Shown: positions 25,304 through 34,440, counted from the stretch's first letter. The stretch is 64,000 nt of DNA from an uncultured Christensenellaceae bacterium (GCA_910588425.1 CAJUPM010000002.1:9642-73641), one strand, 5' to 3'. Translations and numbers: made by a program. Notes: a model not told the origin generated them from the letters alone.

Positions 25304-26350
25304 ATGGATAACCACGAGAAAATTTTACAAGAGGTTCGGCAGGCTCTTTCCGAGCTGCGGCAGGAAGAAAAAGCAGCCGGGCAGGAGGCGCTCGGCCGTT
25401 TGCAGGAGCTGAGAGTCAAATATTTGGGCAAAAAGGGCGAGATCACCCAGATGATGAAGCAGATGGGGACGCTGCCCAAGGAAGAGCGCCCCAGTTTCGG
25501 GCAGAAGGTCAACAGCCTGCGCCAGAAGGTGGAAGAGGCGTTCGAGCAGCGGAAAAGCGAGCTGGAAGAGCGCATCAAGGAGAAAAAGCTGGCGGCAGAG
25601 CGGATCGACGTTACGCTGGAAAAGCCCGAGGCAGGCATGGGCGGCGTGCACCCGCTGACCAAGGTTTACCGCCAGGTGCGCGGCATTTTCGAGGGAATGG
25701 GCTTCCAGGTGGTCGAGGGGCCGGAAATTGAGTTTGACAAATACAATTTTGAGATGCTCAATATCCCCAAGGATCACCCGGCAAGGGATATGCAGGATAC
25801 TTTCTATGTAACGGACGACATCGTGCTGCGCACGCATACTTCTCCCGTGCAGATCCGCACGATGCTGGGACATCAGCCGCCCATCCGGGTCATCTGCCCG
25901 GGGCGCGTTTACCGCACGGACGACGTAGACGCGACGCATTCGCCTGTGTTTAACCAGATCGAGGGGCTTGTCATCGATAAGGGAATCACCTTTGCAGATC
26001 TCAAGGGCACGATCAATACCTTTCTGCGGCAGCTTTACGGCGAGCAGACCAAGACCAAGTTCCGCCCCGGTTTCTTCCCGTTTACAGAGCCAAGCGCAGA
26101 GGTAGACGCAACCTGCTCGCTCTGCGGCGGCAAAGGCTGCCCGGCCTGCAAGGGCGCTGGCATGGTAGAAGTGCTGGGATGCGGCATGGTCAACCCCAAA
26201 GTGCTGGAAAACTGCGGGCTGGATCCGGAAGTCTATTCGGGATATGCGTTTGGCCTGGGGCTGGATCGGCTGACGAACATCAAATACGGCATCACGGATA
26301 TCCGTTTGCTTTATGAGAGCGACGTGCGGTTCCTGCGGCAGTTCAGATAG
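25304..26350 (+). CDS. pheS: Phenylalanyl-tRNA synthetase alpha subunit
   Basis: Catalytic subunit of the alpha2-beta2 synthetase that joins phenylalanine to tRNA-Phe. The 348-residue protein has an N-terminal coiled coil that grips tRNA (about 1-95) and the class II core: HPLTKVYRQVRGIFEGMGF, the motif 2 area THTSPVQIRTM to GRVYRTDDVDATHSPVFNQ, and motif 3 GLGLDRLTNIKYGI. CSLCGGKGCPAC (about 265-276) is a cysteine cluster common in this subunit. The ribosome site is modest (GGAGAAG). Expression is set by the T-box upstream. Confidence 0.97.
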   Translation: MDNHEKILQEVRQALSELRQEEKAAGQEALGRLQELRVKYLGKKGEITQMMKQMGTLPKEERPSFGQKVNSLRQKVEEAFEQRKSELEERIKEKKLAAERIDVTLEKPEAGMGGVHPLTKVYRQVRGIFEGMGFQVVEGPEIEFDKYNFEMLNIPKDHPARDMQDTFYVTDDIVLRTHTSPVQIRTMLGHQPPIRVICPGRVYRTDDVDATHSPVFNQIEGLVIDKGITFADLKGTINTFLRQLYGEQTKTKFRPGFFPFTEPSAEVDATCSLCGGKGCPACKGAGMVEVLGCGMVNPKVLENCGLDPEVYSGYAFGLGLDRLTNIKYGITDIRLLYESDVRFLRQFR

Positions 26351-26363
26351 GGAGGAAGAGAAG

Positions 26364-28760
26364 ATGAAAGTACCATTCAAATGGCTGAAAGATTATATTG
26401 AGATCCCGGTTTCTGCCGAGGAGTTCGCGGATGCGATGATCATGACGGGCAACGGCGTCGAGGGCATTGAGGAGCGCGGCGCAGAAATCCGTGATGTTCT
26501 GGTGGGCAGAATCGTCAAGCTGGAAAAACACCCGGATGCGGATCGTCTGCAAATTTGCAGCATCGATATCGGAAAAGAAGAGCTTTTGCAGATTGTAACC
26601 GGGGCGGATAACGTATTTGAGGGCGCGCTGGTTCCCGTTGCGATGGTGGGCTGCCACCTTCCCAACGGGATGCACATCAAAAAGGGAAAACTGCGCGGCG
26701 TTCCTTCGCTGGGTATGCTTTGTTCGGGAGAGGAGCTTTGCTTGAAGGAAGCGGATTATCCCGGCGCAGGCGTCTATGGCATCCTGATTTTGCAGGATGG
26801 GCAGCCGGGGCAGGATGTGCGCGAAGTGCTCATGATGGATGACAAAGTCATCGAGTTTGAAGTCGGCGCGAACCGGCCGGATTGCCTTTCGGTGATCGGC
26901 ATTGCCCGGGAAGGCGCCGCGGCGCTGAGAGAGAGCATCTCTCTGCCCGAGCCCAAGTTCGGCGAGAGTGAGGGCGATATTTCCGAATACGTCAAAGTGA
27001 CGGTGGAAAATGAGGAGCTTTGCCCGAGATATATGGCCAGGGCGGTGAAGAACGTCAAAATCGGCCCTTCGCCAAAGTGGATGCAGGAACGGCTATCGGC
27101 GGCGGGCGTTCGCCCCATCAGCAACATCGTCGATATCACCAACTTCGTCATGCTGGAGACCGGGCAGCCCATGCACGCTTTTGACGCCGCAGACATTCGA
27201 GGCAAAGAAATCATCGTGCGCCGGGCAAAGGAAGGCGAGAAAATCGTCACGCTGGATGGAAAAGAGCGGGAGCTTTCCGCTTCCATGCTGCTCATCTGCG
27301 ATGGGCAGGGGCCGATCGGCATCGCAGGCGTGATGGGCGGAGAGAATTCCGAGATTCGCGAGAACACCACCACGGTGGTCTTTGAGTCTGCAAAATTCAT
27401 GTACGGCAATATCCGGCAGACCTCCCGGGGCCTTGGCCTGGCGACGGAAGCTTCCATGCGCTATTCCAAGGGCGTGGATGCGGCCAACTGCGAATATGCC
27501 CTGCACAGAGCCTGCCAGCTGGTGGAAGAACTGGGCGCGGGCGAGATTGTCGGCGGCGAGGTGGATATTCTCTCGGAGGATTTGAGCGAGAAAGTCATCG
27601 AGACGACGGCCGGGAGTGTCAACGCGCTGTTGGGCGCGGAGCTTTCCGCAGAGGAGATGCGGCAGTGCCTGGAGCGCGCGTTTATCAAAACCGAGCTTTC
27701 CCAGGGCAAGCTCACCTGCCATATTCCGTATTTCCGCGGGGATATGTATGGCAAGGCGGATGTGGCCGAGGAAGTGGCGCGCATCTATGGATACGACAAC
27801 ATCCCCGAGAGCACGGGTGCGGGCCAGATGATGCAGGGGCTGCCCTCCAGCCTGGAGCCCGAGCAGGATGCACTGCGCACCTATCTGGCAGCGGAAGGGT
27901 ATTTTGAATCCATCACCTATTCTTTCCTGGGCGAGCAGGATTTCGACAAGCTAAAGCTGCCGGCAGAACATGCACTGCGCAAAGCTGTGCGCATCAAAAA
28001 CCCGCTGGGAGACGACAAGGCGCTGATGCGGACGACGCTGGCGCCGGATATGCTTGCCGTGATGAGTGCAAACCTCAAGCGGAAGAACAAGCAGGTGAAG
28101 CTCTATGAGATGAACAAAGTCTATCTGCCCGAAAATCTGCCGCTGACAGATACGCTCCCGGATGAGCGGCGTATGCTGGCGCTCTGCATGAGCGCAGATG
28201 CAGGGGATTTTTACGCCATGAAGCGCGTGGTGAAGAACCTGTTCGATATTCTGCGCGTGCCTGGCTTCGATGTCGCGGCGGGCGGGGAAAACTTCCTGCA
28301 TCCCGGCAGAAAAGCAGAGATTTTTGCGGGCGAGCAAAAAGTCGGTCAGATGGGCGAGATCGCGCCGGAAGTGCAGAAGAATTTCGAGCTGCCCATGCGT
28401 GTTTACTACGCGGAAGTCGATCTGAAGAGCCTGTTTGCGCTCATGCAGGGAGAGATCAAATTTGCGCCGCTGCCCAAATATCCAGCTTTGGAGCGGGATA
28501 TCGCGGTCATCCTGGCGGACGGCGTGGAGGCAGGGAGCGTTGCCAAGTGCATTCGCAAAAACGGCGGGAAGCATCTGGAGAGCGTGGAGCTGTTCGATGT
28601 GTACCGCGGCGGTCAGCTGGAAGAGGGGCAGAAGTCCCTGGCCTATTCGCTGGCATTCCGCTCGCCGGATACGACGCTGACGGACGAGGCCATCGCCAAG
28701 AACATGGAGAAAATTCTCAAAGCTCTTTCCGAGGAATTCGGAGCGACGCTGAGAGAATGA
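26364..28760 (+). CDS. pheT: Phenylalanyl-tRNA synthetase beta subunit
   Basis: The 798-residue partner of PheS, with an N-terminal tRNA-binding OB domain (about 40-150), the B3/B4 editing domain that removes tyrosine, the B5 domain, a catalytic-like core and a C-terminal anticodon-binding fold (KYPALERDIAVIL). The listed start, ATG at 26364, follows GGGAGGAAGAG and gives MKVPFKWLKDYIEI, the usual opening; a longer frame runs back into pheS. The gap to pheS is 13 bases, so they form one operon. Confidence 0.97.
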   Translation: MKVPFKWLKDYIEIPVSAEEFADAMIMTGNGVEGIEERGAEIRDVLVGRIVKLEKHPDADRLQICSIDIGKEELLQIVTGADNVFEGALVPVAMVGCHLPNGMHIKKGKLRGVPSLGMLCSGEELCLKEADYPGAGVYGILILQDGQPGQDVREVLMMDDKVIEFEVGANRPDCLSVIGIAREGAAALRESISLPEPKFGESEGDISEYVKVTVENEELCPRYMARAVKNVKIGPSPKWMQERLSAAGVRPISNIVDITNFVMLETGQPMHAFDAADIRGKEIIVRRAKEGEKIVTLDGKERELSASMLLICDGQGPIGIAGVMGGENSEIRENTTTVVFESAKFMYGNIRQTSRGLGLATEASMRYSKGVDAANCEYALHRACQLVEELGAGEIVGGEVDILSEDLSEKVIETTAGSVNALLGAELSAEEMRQCLERAFIKTELSQGKLTCHIPYFRGDMYGKADVAEEVARIYGYDNIPESTGAGQMMQGLPSSLEPEQDALRTYLAAEGYFESITYSFLGEQDFDKLKLPAEHALRKAVRIKNPLGDDKALMRTTLAPDMLAVMSANLKRKNKQVKLYEMNKVYLPENLPLTDTLPDERRMLALCMSADAGDFYAMKRVVKNLFDILRVPGFDVAAGGENFLHPGRKAEIFAGEQKVGQMGEIAPEVQKNFELPMRVYYAEVDLKSLFALMQGEIKFAPLPKYPALERDIAVILADGVEAGSVAKCIRKNGGKHLESVELFDVYRGGQLEEGQKSLAYSLAFRSPDTTLTDEAIAKNMEKILKALSEEFGATLRE

Positions 28761-28768
28761 GCCCAAAA

Positions 28769-28796
28769 GGGCGCCGGGAAGCCGGCGCTCTTTTTC
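28769..28796 (+). terminator. Rho-independent terminator after pheT
   Basis: GGGCGCCGG with CCGGCGCTC and five T residues. Confidence 0.8.
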
Positions 28797-28845
28797 TGCC
28801 GTGGCAGAGATGGGGGATTGGATACAAAATTGCAAAGTCCGCTTC

Positions 28846-28874
28846 TTGCAAAGAATGGGCAGATATTGTATGAT
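28846..28874 (+). promoter_or_regulatory. Promoter of the DUF4190 gene
   Basis: TTGCAA, 17-base spacer, TATGAT. Confidence 0.7.
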
Positions 28875-28906
28875 TAAGAAAATTGCGAACATGGAGCAGG
28901 GTAAAT

Positions 28907-29374
28907 ATGGAAAATAATCAAAATCAAGGCCAGCAGAACTGGCAGGCGAACGCACCCTATGGGCAGCCGCCTTATACCCAGGGCTATCAAAACCAGCCCT
29001 ATGGCCAGCAGCCCTATTATCAGGGCGGCTATGGGCCAAACCAGCCTGAACAGCCGGGCAAGGGCCTCGGGATTGCGGGGATGGTCTGCGGCATTCTCAG
29101 CCTTTTGCTGATTTTTGTGTTCATGCCGCTGGGAATTGGATGCGGCATTGCGGGGCTCGTCATGAGCATCATCGGCAGAAAGAAAAATAACAAAGACGGC
29201 ATGGCGCTGGCAGGCATCATTACCTCTTCGATTGGCCTTGGGCTGAGCGTCCTGCTGATTATTTTGGTCGTGGTTTTGGTGGGCGCGGCATTTGGCGCTT
29301 ACGGATTTGAATATTTCGATTATTTCCTGAATGCGGCCCAGGTGGCGGCATTGGGAGCGGGGTTGATTCTATAA
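28907..29374 (+). CDS. DUF4190-type membrane protein with Gln/Tyr/Pro-rich head
   Basis: A 155-residue protein. The first 50 residues are low-complexity repeats of glutamine, tyrosine, proline and glycine (YGQPPYTQGYQNQPYG). Two hydrophobic helices follow: IAGMVCGILSLLLIFVFMPLG and an IITSSIGLGLSVLLIILVVVLV region, with RKKNNKDGMALAG between them, which is the DUF4190 pattern. A short third hydrophobic tail ends the protein. The start is the ATG of MENNQNQG; the ribosome site is weak. It is a monocistronic gene between its own promoter and terminator. The role is unknown. Confidence 0.75.
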   Translation: MENNQNQGQQNWQANAPYGQPPYTQGYQNQPYGQQPYYQGGYGPNQPEQPGKGLGIAGMVCGILSLLLIFVFMPLGIGCGIAGLVMSIIGRKKNNKDGMALAGIITSSIGLGLSVLLIILVVVLVGAAFGAYGFEYFDYFLNAAQVAALGAGLIL

Positions 29375-29377
29375 AAG

Positions 29378-29438
29378 AGAGGCGCCGGGGGCAAAGCGGC
29401 AGGAACTGCCATTTTTCCCCTGCCGCGCCTCTTTTTTT
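29378..29438 (+). terminator. Long Rho-independent terminator
   Basis: GAGGCGC plus GCGGCAGG pair with the CCCTGCCGCGCCTC arm, leaving a bulge; seven T residues follow. Confidence 0.75.
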
Positions 29439-29451
29439 GCGCGGAAACGTG

Positions 29452-29460
29452 TGTTATAAT
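29452..29460 (+). promoter_or_regulatory. Extended -10 promoter of the division operon
   Basis: TGTTATAAT matches the extended -10 consensus about 70 bases before the HAD gene. No good -35 is seen. Confidence 0.5.
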
Positions 29461-29528
29461 AGTCTCACATGGGCCGAGCTAGGCTTGGCCGGGCAAGCAC
29501 GAAAGAAGAGAGAAAAAGGAGAGCGTAG

Positions 29529-30200
29529 ATGGGGCGCATCAAGTTAGTCGTTTTTGATCTGGATGGGACGCTGGCAGATACCCTGCCGGATATTGCCGGA
29601 GCGCTGGAAAAAGTAACGGCAAAATATGGCGCATATGGGGATTTGCAGCAGCTCGTCCGAAAGAGCATTGGCAATGGCGCTAAAAAACTGGTAGAGCGCG
29701 TGTTTGACGCCCTGGGAATTTCAAAGGAAAACCTCGAGGCAGATCTGGCTGAATACCGCGCGCTTTACGCAAAAGACAGCTGTATCGATACAGTGCTCTA
29801 CCCGAACACGATCAAGGTCTTAGAGGAGCTGAAAAAGCGCGGCATCATGATGACTGTTGCCACGATGAAACCCCGGGAATCCACGAAGGAAGTGCTGGAA
29901 AAGCTGGGTATTGCGGATTATTTTTCCCTGGTGCTCTCGGCAGACGATATGCAGGCGCCCAAGCCGGATCCCTGGAGCGTCTATACCTGCGCAAAGCATG
30001 CCGGCGTTTTGCCGGAACAGGCGCTGATGATCGGCGACTCTATGACGGATGTCGGCGCGGGCAAGGCCTCGGGGGCGGTGAGCGTGGCTGTGCTCGGAGG
30101 GTATTCCAACCGTGAAAAGATGCTGAGCAGCGGCGCGGATTATCTTGTGGAAGAGATTGGCGCGCTGCTCCCAATTTTAGATGAACTGGACGAAAGATAA
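29529..30200 (+). CDS. HAD-family phosphatase, phosphoglycolate phosphatase-like
   Basis: A 223-residue haloacid dehalogenase-type hydrolase. VFDLDGTLADTL holds the nucleophile and acid/base aspartates, VATMKPR the motif II region, and KPDPWSVYTCAK with MIGDSMTDVGAGKASG the lysine and the magnesium-binding acids. The helical cap between motif I and II is of subclass I, as in Gph. The substrate may be phosphoglycolate or another small phosphate ester. AAGGAGAG precedes the ATG. The next gene begins at or just after its stop codon, so it heads the yggS-sepF-divIVA operon. Confidence 0.88.
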   Translation: MGRIKLVVFDLDGTLADTLPDIAGALEKVTAKYGAYGDLQQLVRKSIGNGAKKLVERVFDALGISKENLEADLAEYRALYAKDSCIDTVLYPNTIKVLEELKKRGIMMTVATMKPRESTKEVLEKLGIADYFSLVLSADDMQAPKPDPWSVYTCAKHAGVLPEQALMIGDSMTDVGAGKASGAVSVAVLGGYSNREKMLSSGADYLVEEIGALLPILDELDER

Positions 30201-30204
30201 CAGT

Positions 30205-31428
30205 ATGGTGCAGAGAACAAGGCCGAGAGTTCGGCGAGGCAGAAGACAATTCCATATCGATCCGAAACTGATCTGGATTACCGCAGGCGTTTTGGCGGCG
30301 ATCATTTTGGCGGTTGTGCTCATTTCCGTTCTCTCTGTGAAGACTTTTACAGCAGAGCAGGGGACGATTTCCTTTTCCAAAAATTCCAGCGGCGTGGTCA
30401 TCCGCAAGGAGACGCTGTATAAAGCGGATAACTACGGGAAAACCGAGTTTATTGCGCAGGAAGGCCAGGTTGTAACCAAGGGAACGCCCATCGCCGATGT
30501 CTATAGCTGGGATTATAACGATAAGGATTATGACGAGCTGAAAAAACTGCAGGAAACCATCATGGATTACCAGCAAAACAACGTCTATTCCAGCATTCGC
30601 TCGGAGGATCTGGAGCACCTTAACGCAATGATCGACGAAAAGACCGCAGAGATCCGCGCGATTGTCAAGGGAGAGACCGAGGGCAACCTTCTGGTGCTCA
30701 ATAAAGAGCTGGAAAAGCTGATGGATGAGCGGGCGGCCGTGCTGCGGGATTCCATCAAGCAGGATGATCAGCTCAAGGCGTTTTACGATCAGGAAACTGC
30801 ACTCAAAGCCAAGATAGACAACTGGAAACAGACGATTTTGGCCGAGGAGGACGGCGTCGTCAGCTTCCATTTTGACGGCACGGAGATTTTGCTGACGCCG
30901 GAAAACATGACAAAGCTGACCGTCAAGAATATCAACGACATTTTACAGGGCAAATCCAGCTATACCAGCACAGAGGCAACAGCCAGCCGCGCGCTTTACC
31001 GGCTGGTCAGCCAGAATGAATGGTATGTCGTGATGATCTGCGATGAGAAAGTGCCGGAATTTGAGAACAATTCGGCTTTTCAGGTGGAGTTCTCCTATGG
31101 GGAGGACTATAAATACACCGCCACTATCTATGGGCACAACTCGGAATCGGGTAAGGAGATCTACTACCTGGCTTTCAGCCAGCCTGTGGACAAGCTGTTG
31201 CTGGCGCGGCAGGTGGAATTCAAAATCTCGGCGGACTATGTGGGCATCAAGGTTCCGGTTTCGGCGGTCAAAACCAAAGACGGCGTAACCGGCGTATACT
31301 ATAAAAATGAAGAGGGCAAGAAGGTTTTCGAGCCCGCGGCAGTGCTGATCCGGCAGGATAAGGAGTGCATCATCGAGCCTGTGGATCTGCGCTCGAAACT
31401 GGATGTCGGCAGCGAGATATATGCTTGA
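30205..31428 (+). CDS. HlyD-like single-pass membrane protein of the sepF operon
   Basis: A 407-residue protein with a basic head (RTRPRVRRGRRQFHID), one membrane span (about 24-46) and a large outer part. That part has split barrel-sandwich segments (FSKNSSGVVIRKETLYKAD, QEGQVVTKGTPIADVYSWD) around a coiled coil (about 95-200), followed by a beta domain (VSFHFDGTEILLTPENM). This is the plan of HlyD/RND adaptor proteins, but no transporter gene is beside it. It often accompanies yggS and sepF in Clostridia. ATG at 30205 is used; ATG at 30181 overlapping the HAD gene is an alternative, and neither has a strong ribosome site. Confidence 0.8.
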   Translation: MVQRTRPRVRRGRRQFHIDPKLIWITAGVLAAIILAVVLISVLSVKTFTAEQGTISFSKNSSGVVIRKETLYKADNYGKTEFIAQEGQVVTKGTPIADVYSWDYNDKDYDELKKLQETIMDYQQNNVYSSIRSEDLEHLNAMIDEKTAEIRAIVKGETEGNLLVLNKELEKLMDERAAVLRDSIKQDDQLKAFYDQETALKAKIDNWKQTILAEEDGVVSFHFDGTEILLTPENMTKLTVKNINDILQGKSSYTSTEATASRALYRLVSQNEWYVVMICDEKVPEFENNSAFQVEFSYGEDYKYTATIYGHNSESGKEIYYLAFSQPVDKLLLARQVEFKISADYVGIKVPVSAVKTKDGVTGVYYKNEEGKKVFEPAAVLIRQDKECIIEPVDLRSKLDVGSEIYA

Positions 31429-31442
31429 GATGAGGCGGAAAA

Positions 31443-32129
31443 ATGAGCGTTAGGGAAAATATCCAGGAAATTTTGGGGGAGATTGCGCAGAGCGCGCGAA
31501 AGGCCGGCAGAAAGCCGGAGGAAGTACAATTGCTGGCTGTGAGCAAAACCGTAGAGGCAGAGCGCATCCAGCAGGCCATCGATGCGGGTCTTACCGCTTT
31601 TGGTGAGAACCGTGTGCAAGAATGGAAAGAAAAGTATGAAATTTTGCCAAAAAATATCTCCTGGCATATCATTGGACGATTGCAAAAAAATAAGATAAAG
31701 TATATAATAAACAAAATAGAGCTGTTGCATTCGCTTTGCACGCTGGAAGCCGCGCAGGAGATAGAGCGCCTTTCGGCCAGGGAAGGCGTGCAGACAAACT
31801 GCCTGGTGCAGGTCAACATCGGCAGGGAGGAGAGCAAAGCGGGCGTAGAGCAGGAGGAATTGGAGCGCTTTTTGGAGCAGCTTCAAGGGTTTGCGCATCT
31901 CAAAGTGCAGGGGCTGATGGCCATTGCGCCCTTTGCGGAAAACCCGGAGGACATCCGCTGCTATTTCGCAGCAATGCGGGAGCTTTATGAAAAAATGCCA
32001 AATGAGGGCAATCTGGAGCGTAAATTTCTCTCGATGGGAATGTCGGGGGATTATAAAATTGCGATAGAAGAGGGAGCCAATATCGTGCGGGTTGGTTCAA
32101 AAATTTTCGGCGCACGGGATTACCACTAA
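31443..32129 (+). CDS. YggS-family PLP homeostasis protein
   Basis: A 228-residue, single-domain PLP-binding protein of the alanine racemase-like barrel fold. It buffers pyridoxal phosphate rather than catalysing a known reaction. VQLLAVSKTVEAERIQQA contains the PLP lysine, followed by FGENRVQEWKEKYEIL, WHIIGRLQKNKIK and the phosphate-binding LSMGMSGDYKIAIEEGANIVRVGSKIFG at the end. AGGCGG precedes the ATG. It lies 17 bases before sepF, the same order as ylmE-ylmF in Bacillus. Confidence 0.94.
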   Translation: MSVRENIQEILGEIAQSARKAGRKPEEVQLLAVSKTVEAERIQQAIDAGLTAFGENRVQEWKEKYEILPKNISWHIIGRLQKNKIKYIINKIELLHSLCTLEAAQEIERLSAREGVQTNCLVQVNIGREESKAGVEQEELERFLEQLQGFAHLKVQGLMAIAPFAENPEDIRCYFAAMRELYEKMPNEGNLERKFLSMGMSGDYKIAIEEGANIVRVGSKIFGARDYH

Positions 32130-32145
32130 ACGGAGGAAATGAAAC

Positions 32146-32637
32146 ATGGCAAAGAATTTCTGGAAAAAGGCTTTTGGGCCTCTTGGCGGCAACGACGACG
32201 AGGAATACTACGAGGACGATTTGCTGGACGAAGAGGAAGACCAGGAGTACGAGGAAGAGGTTGATCAGCAGGAGCCGATGTATGAGGAGCCCAACTTTTC
32301 AAGAAGAAGGAACAAGGTGATTTCAATGCCTGAGAACAGGACAAGCGGTGATACCCAGATGAAAATGATCATTTTCCGCCCGACTTCCTACGACGAGACC
32401 CAGAGCGTCATCGACAGCCTGAAGGCTAGAAAGCCCATCATCGTGAACCTGGATGAGATCGACGTGGCTGTTGCGCAGCGTATTTTGGATTTCATCAGCG
32501 GCGCAGTCTATGCCCTGGGCGGGGATATCAAAAAAGCGGCGCGCAATATCTTTGTTGTGGCGCCTTCCAACGTGGAAGTTACGAGCAACATGGCAAACGA
32601 GCGCTCTACGATGGATTTTGACGTCGGCGATCTCTAG
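32146..32637 (+). CDS. sepF: Cell division protein SepF
   Basis: Membrane-anchoring partner of FtsZ, 163 residues. The N-terminal amphipathic helix (MAKNFWKKAFGPLG) is followed by a very acidic stretch of about 30 residues (DDEEYYEDDLLDEEE) and then the compact C-terminal domain (FRPTSYDETQSVIDSLKARKP to FVVAPSNVEV), which forms rings on FtsZ. AACGGAGG precedes the ATG. Its place between yggS and divIVA is the standard division cluster; ylmG and ylmH are missing here. Confidence 0.95.
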   Translation: MAKNFWKKAFGPLGGNDDEEYYEDDLLDEEEDQEYEEEVDQQEPMYEEPNFSRRRNKVISMPENRTSGDTQMKMIIFRPTSYDETQSVIDSLKARKPIIVNLDEIDVAVAQRILDFISGAVYALGGDIKKAARNIFVVAPSNVEVTSNMANERSTMDFDVGDL

Positions 32638-32659
32638 ACCCTGGAGATAGGAGAGAAAT

Positions 32660-33211
32660 ATGGAACTGACAAAAGCATATATCGATATGGCAAAGTTCGA
32701 GCAGAAGCGCGGCCGGTATGATGCCCAGGAAGTGGATGTCTTTTTGGACGGCGTTGCCGCAGAGGCCGAGCGCCTGCAAAAAGAGCTGAAAGAGGCGAGG
32801 GAGCAGCTGGAGAAATACCGCAGCATGGAGGGCGCGCTGGCATCCGTCATGGTAACGGCAGAGGCCAATGCAAAAAAGGTCGAGGAAGAGGCAGCAAAAA
32901 AGGCCGATGAAATTCTGAGCCAGGCAGAGGAAGAGGCGGCAAAGGTGCGCGATTCCATCGCCGAGCAGGAGGCTTCCCTCAGAGAGCAGTATCAGAGCCA
33001 GAAGGAAGCGCTCATCCAGGAAGTGGAAAAGCTCTCTGAATTTTCCAAAGAGTATCGCAGTGCCATGCGCGAAAAGCTCGAGGGCCTTTTGGAGCAGCTC
33101 CAGGATTCGCCTGCGCAGCAGGAAAACGGCGGGATTGACCTGGGAGATATTCTGAAGAATCTGCCCGAGACAGACAGCGAACTCAAAGCTATGATCGATG
33201 AATTGATCTAG
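32660..33211 (+). CDS. divIVA: DivIVA-family coiled-coil protein
   Basis: A 183-residue polar/septal scaffold protein. The N-terminus LTKAYIDMAKFEQKRGRYDAQEVDVFLDGV is the membrane-binding DivIVA lipid domain, slightly degenerate compared with the usual FxxxxRGYD pattern (RGRYD). Residues 35-145 form a coiled coil rich in glutamate, alanine and lysine, with a short tail (IDLGDILKNLPE). AGGAGAG precedes the ATG. As the last gene of the yggS-sepF operon it probably marks curved membrane at the septum; in spore formers it also positions chromosomes. Confidence 0.88.
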   Translation: MELTKAYIDMAKFEQKRGRYDAQEVDVFLDGVAAEAERLQKELKEAREQLEKYRSMEGALASVMVTAEANAKKVEEEAAKKADEILSQAEEEAAKVRDSIAEQEASLREQYQSQKEALIQEVEKLSEFSKEYRSAMREKLEGLLEQLQDSPAQQENGGIDLGDILKNLPETDSELKAMIDELI

Positions 33212-33226
33212 GCAAAGACGGCAAAT

Positions 33227-33265
33227 AAAAGCCGACAGAGCATTGCGATGTTCTGCCGGCTTTTT
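33227..33265 (+). terminator. Rho-independent terminator after divIVA
   Basis: AAAAGCCG-CAGA pairs with TCTG-CGGCTTTT around a 12-base loop. Confidence 0.8.
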
Positions 33266-33308
33266 GACTGCAAGTGATTCTTGGCAGGCGTGGGCAAATT
33301 TGGACAAA

Positions 33309-33341
33309 GAAAAAAAGAGCAGCTATCGCTGCTCTTTTTTA
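33309..33341 (-). terminator. Rho-independent terminator of the DUF3048 gene
   Basis: AAAAAAGAGCAGC pairs with GCTGCTCTTTTTT; it is symmetric but lies at the 3' end of the minus-strand gene. Confidence 0.9.
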
Positions 33342-33342
33342 A

Positions 33343-34440
33343 TTATTCGCCGGCGTAGGTAATGCCGATCTGCTTATTGTCGGGATGCACCGCGATCCAG
33401 GTATTGCCCGGCTTTAAGATGATGGGCAGGCCGCTCTCGTCGAAATACTGGGTGGAATCATCCAGGCTTTTGCGCTCCCAGGAGCCGGAAATATGCTTGC
33501 CGCCGATGAAAAACTCGCATTTTCCTTCGCCGACCATCTCTACCATACGACGGCCGCCGTCGTTGTTGCGCACATATGTCTCTGCATACTGAACAATCAG
33601 GTTCTGCACAGAGAGGGGCGCGGTGGTTGTAGTCTGTTTGCCGTCCTCATCTTCGGAGACTGTGCGGACCTCGAAGGCTTTTCCCTTCTCATAGCGGAAG
33701 AACTTGTCCTTGGCGGAATCATACTGGAACGTTACGAAATTCTCCACGCTGGTTACATAGGGCAGGCTGACGGTATCCACGGTTTTGCCGGTATAGCTGG
33801 GCGCATCGCTGAAGGAGAACTGGATGCGGTTATTGGGCGTGTAGTCGTAGAGCTCCTCGTCAATCTTGCCGAGATCTGTATAGACGTTATGCGGCGCAGA
33901 GCGGGATTTATCGCGCCAGAAGTAGTCGTTGTAAGTTCCCTTGATGCCGTCCACCCGCAGCTTGATATACTTGGTGGAAGAGCCGTAGATATAGGAAGGG
34001 GAGTTGGGATCGTCCGGGCCGCCGTAGTGAACCAGCGGGGAATCCCACTCTTTTTGCACGTTGATATAATATAGGCGCGCTGAACGGATGGGGCCGGCGA
34101 CGCTGGGCTTCTGGTCGTTGAAGATGCACATGAACCGGGTGATATCGCCCTCTGCCATAGCCTCATAGATGATATCCGCCTGCTGCAAACCCGTCTGCGG
34201 CCGGGCCTGCGACTGGTTTTCTATCATGACGGACATAGGCTTATACTCTGGCGGCGCATCGTAAGCCGTGCCGGTTGTGGGAGAATAGTAGACGGTGGGA
34301 TCAGAAGAAGGCTCCTCCGATGCGGCAACCGTCGGAGAGGGCAAAACTTCCTGGCTGGCTTCCGGCTGTTGCTCTTTGCCGCAGGAGAAGAGCAGCGGCA
34401 GGCTGAGCAGCGCCAAAACAAAAGCGAGCGCTTTTTTCAT
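33343..34440 (-). CDS. DUF3048 lipoprotein (YerB-like)
   Basis: A 365-residue lipoprotein: signal peptide with LLFSC, cysteine 20, then a threonine/proline/serine linker and two globular parts. KPMSVMIENQSQARPQTGLQQADIIYE and the following EGDITRFMCIFND are hallmarks of DUF3048, as is GPIRSARLYY. The C-terminal part ends GNTWIAVHPDNKQIGITY. The family is widespread in Firmicutes, with no settled function; the fold has been compared to wall-associated proteins. AGAGGAGG precedes the ATG. It is divergent from yabP. Confidence 0.88.
   Translation of the reverse strand: MKKALAFVLALLSLPLLFSCGKEQQPEASQEVLPSPTVAASEEPSSDPTVYYSPTTGTAYDAPPEYKPMSVMIENQSQARPQTGLQQADIIYEAMAEGDITRFMCIFNDQKPSVAGPIRSARLYYINVQKEWDSPLVHYGGPDDPNSPSYIYGSSTKYIKLRVDGIKGTYNDYFWRDKSRSAPHNVYTDLGKIDEELYDYTPNNRIQFSFSDAPSYTGKTVDTVSLPYVTSVENFVTFQYDSAKDKFFRYEKGKAFEVRTVSEDEDGKQTTTTAPLSVQNLIVQYAETYVRNNDGGRRMVEMVGEGKCEFFIGGKHISGSWERKSLDDSTQYFDESGLPIILKPGNTWIAVHPDNKQIGITYAGE

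Noticed and set aside
23746..25662. A 638-codon minus-strand frame
   Set aside because: It lies wholly opposite rplT, the methyltransferase, the T-box and pheS, with no domain and no ribosome site; GC-rich codon bias leaves long antisense frames.
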